Part shown: positions 62,141-64,000 of the stretch, piece after piece | Position numbering within the stretch: position 1 is the stretch's first letter | Layout: every line of letters starts with the position of its first letter | Origin: Siccirubricoccus deserti | GTDB lineage: Bacteria > Pseudomonadota > Alphaproteobacteria > Acetobacterales > Acetobacteraceae | Assembly: GCF_014283215.1 (NCBI RefSeq) | Contig: NZ_JACOMF010000007.1 | Location: forward strand, 62,001-126,000 | Direction: 5' to 3' | Length of the DNA stretch: 64,000 nucleotides | Translations under genes and position numbers: made by a program | Notes under the pieces: model-generated | Databases searched by the model: none | Told to the model about the DNA's origin: nothing | What the model saw: only the letters and a program-made list of their open reading frames with translations

Positions 62141-63469
62141 ATGTACATCATCAACCGACGCAGTGCCTTGCAACTGGGTGTCTCCGCCGCCGCCCTCGCC
62201 GCCTTCCGGGCCTCCGCCCAGGCGCCGATCGCCGCCACCGACACGCCGGCGCCGCGGCTGCCGATCGAGCAGGGCGCCACGCTCCGCATGCTGCGGCCGG
62301 TCCGCTTCGTACAGCCGGATGAGGATGTGTTCCGCGCCAACGCCGCCCGCTTCACCCAGGCCACCGGCGTGCAGGTGCGGGTCGATTTCGTCGGCTGGGA
62401 GGACATCACCCAGCAGACCGCGGTCACCGCCAACACCGGCGCCGGGCCGGACCTGATCATCGGCTTCGGCGACGCGCCGCACATCTTCGCCGAGAAGCTG
62501 ATCGAGGTTTCCGACGTCGCGGACTATCTCGGCAAGCGCTACGGCGGCTGGATGGCGGTCGGCGAGAAATACGGCAAGCGGCACGGCACCAACAACTGGA
62601 TTGGTCTGCCCTTCGGCGGCACCGCGGGGCCTCTGGTCTGGCGCAAATCGGCGGTCAACCAGGTGGGCTTCGAGAATCCGCCGTCCGACCATGCCGGCTT
62701 CCTCGACCTCTGCCGCAAGCTGAAGGCGGCGAACAAGCCGGCCGGTTTCGCCCTCGGCAATGCGGTGGGCGATGGCAACGGCTTCGCCAATTGGCTGCTG
62801 TGGTCGCATGGCGCCTCCCTCACCGACGAGGAAGGCAAGGTCTCGATCAACAAGCCGGAGACCATCGCCGCGCTGAACTACCTGAAGGAGCTGTATCCAA
62901 CCTTCGTGCCGGGGACGCTGGCCTGGGGCGATATCAGCAACAACCGCGCCTACGCGGCGAATGAGTGCTGGGTCACCTCCAATGGCGTCTCGCTGTACTT
63001 CTCGCTGAAGAACGACCCGGCGACGGCGCCGATCGCCGAGGACAGCCAGCACAGCCTGTTGCCGCTCGGCCAGGCCGCAAGCTGGCCGAGCGCGCCGCTG
63101 ACCCTGAACGCCATGGTGTTCAAGCACAGCCGCTTCCCGAACGCCGCCAAGGCCTTCCTGCTCTTCATGATGGAGCGGGAGCAGTACGACCCCTGGCTGA
63201 TCGCCAACCTCGGCTATTGGGCGCATCCGCTGACCAACTATGGCAGCAGCGCGGTGTGGAGCAGCGACCCCAAGGTCGCGATCTTCAAGGACAGCATGAA
63301 CAACAAGTTCTGGAACGGCTACAAGGGACCGATTTCGGAAGCCTCCGGCCAGGCGAATGCGGAATACGTCACGGTGCAGATGTGCGCCGCCGTCGCTTCC
63401 GGCCAATCGACGCCGCAGGAGGCGGCGCGTGAGGCCGAGCGCCGGGCCCGCCGCATCTTCCGCCGCTGA
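62141..63469 (+). CDS. ABC transporter extracellular solute-binding protein (family 1)
   Basis: 442 residues. Signal peptide with Tat-like NRRSALQLGVSAAALAAF cut near RASA-QA. SBP_bac_1 fold: MLRPVRFVQPDEDVFRANAA, VDFVGWEDITQQTAV, DLIIGFGDAPHIFAEKL, then PLTLNAMVFKHSRFPNAAKA and KAFLLFMMERE typical of the sugar-binding cluster. It captures the substrate in the periplasm. Substrate unknown; the amidase and TPP enzyme nearby suggest a non-classical one. Confidence 0.93.
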   Translation: MYIINRRSALQLGVSAAALAAFRASAQAPIAATDTPAPRLPIEQGATLRMLRPVRFVQPDEDVFRANAARFTQATGVQVRVDFVGWEDITQQTAVTANTGAGPDLIIGFGDAPHIFAEKLIEVSDVADYLGKRYGGWMAVGEKYGKRHGTNNWIGLPFGGTAGPLVWRKSAVNQVGFENPPSDHAGFLDLCRKLKAANKPAGFALGNAVGDGNGFANWLLWSHGASLTDEEGKVSINKPETIAALNYLKELYPTFVPGTLAWGDISNNRAYAANECWVTSNGVSLYFSLKNDPATAPIAEDSQHSLLPLGQAASWPSAPLTLNAMVFKHSRFPNAAKAFLLFMMEREQYDPWLIANLGYWAHPLTNYGSSAVWSSDPKVAIFKDSMNNKFWNGYKGPISEASGQANAEYVTVQMCAAVASGQSTPQEAAREAERRARRIFRR

Positions 63470-63473
63470 ACCG

Positions 63474-63503
63474 GGCGGCGGCGCCCCTTCGGGGAGCGCC
63501 GCC
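63474..63503 (+). terminator. intercistronic stem-loop after the solute-binding protein gene
   Basis: GGCGGCGC-CCC and GGGG-A-GCGCCGCC pair around a short TTC loop 5 bp after the stop. Such stem-loops between a binding-protein gene and its permeases usually stabilise the upstream mRNA or cut back read-through so that binding protein is made in excess. Confidence 0.55.
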
Positions 63504-63522
63504 CCCAACCGGGGAGCCTGCC

Positions 63523-64000
63523 ATGTCCGTCACAACCGCACCGGCCTGGCGTCCGGCCCGCCAGGAGCCTGGCTGGCTGGTCAGGTTGTTCGAGTACAAG
63601 CCGTTCCTGGTCTTCGCCTGCCTGCTGCCGGCGGTCGGGCTGCTGATGGTCTTCCTGACCTATCCGCTCGGCCTCGGCATCTTTCTCGCCTTCACCGACA
63701 CCACCATCGGCCGCCGCGGCATCTGGGTAGGGCTCGAGAATTTCCAGTACCTGCTGGAAGACCCGCTGTGGTGGAACGCGGTGTTCTACAGCGTCTTCTA
63801 CACCGCCGTCGCGACCGTCGGAAAATTCGCCCTCGGCCTCTGGCTGGCGCTGCTGTTGAACAACCACATGCCGTTCAAGAGCCTGCTGCGGGCGATCATC
63901 CTGCTGCCCTGGATCGTGCCGACGGTGCTTTCGGCCATTGCCTTCTGGTGGATCTACGACCCTCAGTTCTCCATCATCTCCTTCCTGCTGGTCGATGTGC
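63523..64000 (+). CDS. carbohydrate-type ABC transporter permease (MalF/UgpA type), partial
   Basis: 159 codons from ATG 63523 (MSVTTAPAWRPARQEPG) to the right edge, no stop. GGGGAGCC provides the ribosome site. First membrane span FLVFACLLPAVGLLMVFLTY, then GIWVGLENFQYLLEDPLWWN and the conserved YSVFYTAVATVGKFALGLWL entry of the BPD_transp_1 domain; ILLPWIVPTVLSAIAFWWIY matches MalF/UgpA permeases. The EAA loop and the second permease lie outside the window. Confidence 0.92.
   Translation, partial: MSVTTAPAWRPARQEPGWLVRLFEYKPFLVFACLLPAVGLLMVFLTYPLGLGIFLAFTDTTIGRRGIWVGLENFQYLLEDPLWWNAVFYSVFYTAVATVGKFALGLWLALLLNNHMPFKSLLRAIILLPWIVPTVLSAIAFWWIYDPQFSIISFLLVDV

Overview
This window is about 70% GC, densely coded and rich in 4-bp ATGA and 1-bp TGATG gene overlaps. 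The gene sets gatCAB / ruvX-pyrB-pyrC-plsY-dprA-topA-rnr and lepB-rnc-era-recO, a PleD-type regulator, a PmtA-like methyltransferase and an NrsF/ECF sigma pair point to an alphaproteobacterium. Acetobacteraceae (Roseomonas-like) fits best; this is inferred from gene content and base composition, not from a marker-gene search.

Layout. 1-4.5 kb: an envelope glycan/lipid module (GT-C membrane protein cut by the window edge, divergent from a methyltransferase-GT2-SMR flippase operon), then an IS481/IS3-type transposase scrap and a TM2 protein. 4.7-8.0 kb: gatB, gatA and gatC on the minus strand. 8.0-19.9 kb: a plus-strand housekeeping run, ruvX, pyrB, pyrC-like, plsY, dprA, topA, rnr, an S41 protease and rpmG, with one small secreted protein on the minus strand. 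19.9-24 kb: pleD, a phospholipid methyltransferase-like gene, a VOC protein and a GST. 24-28.2 kb: a phasin-like protein plus PHB depolymerase, then a three-gene export unit (Tat-exported flavin amine oxidase, c-type cytochrome, exported RidA). 28.3-35 kb: serine-glyoxylate aminotransferase, and an operon of quinone oxidoreductase, FAD/Fe-S dehydrogenase and DUF924, then a DUF1194 protein.

35.2-37.6 kb is a scar region. It holds an internally deleted IS5-family element with intact terminal repeats, a lower-GC FkbM methyltransferase, a 130-bp element with near-perfect 23-bp inverted termini, a truncated IS5 transposase, and an EAL-domain pseudogene cut by that transposase and carrying two frameshifts. 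37.7-41.4 kb: DUF3253, DUF1499, an SbmA/BacA-like ABC exporter and a YihY protein. 41.3-46.1 kb: protocatechuate 3,4-dioxygenase (pcaHG) upstream of a decaying BMP/nucleoside-type ABC transporter whose ATPase has lost its key motifs and whose first permease is frameshifted. 46.2-50.5 kb: an alpha/beta-hydrolase with Ala at the nucleophile site, then recO, era, rnc and lepB. 50.6-54.1 kb: an SDR-ADH-TPP enzyme operon. 54.2-57.5 kb: a 53-aa membrane protein, two 2OG-Fe(II) oxygenases and the sigma/NrsF pair. 57.5-64 kb: an amidase with an AtzG-like small partner, a divergent TPP enzyme and a carbohydrate-type ABC importer cut by the right edge.

Most promising for a closer look is the exported amine dehydrogenase-cytochrome c-Rid unit (25.6-28.2 kb), which reads as a self-contained periplasmic amine-oxidation system. 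Next are the nested mobile-element remnants at 35-37.6 kb and the decaying transporter at 41-44.7 kb. No tRNA, rRNA or CRISPR array was seen.
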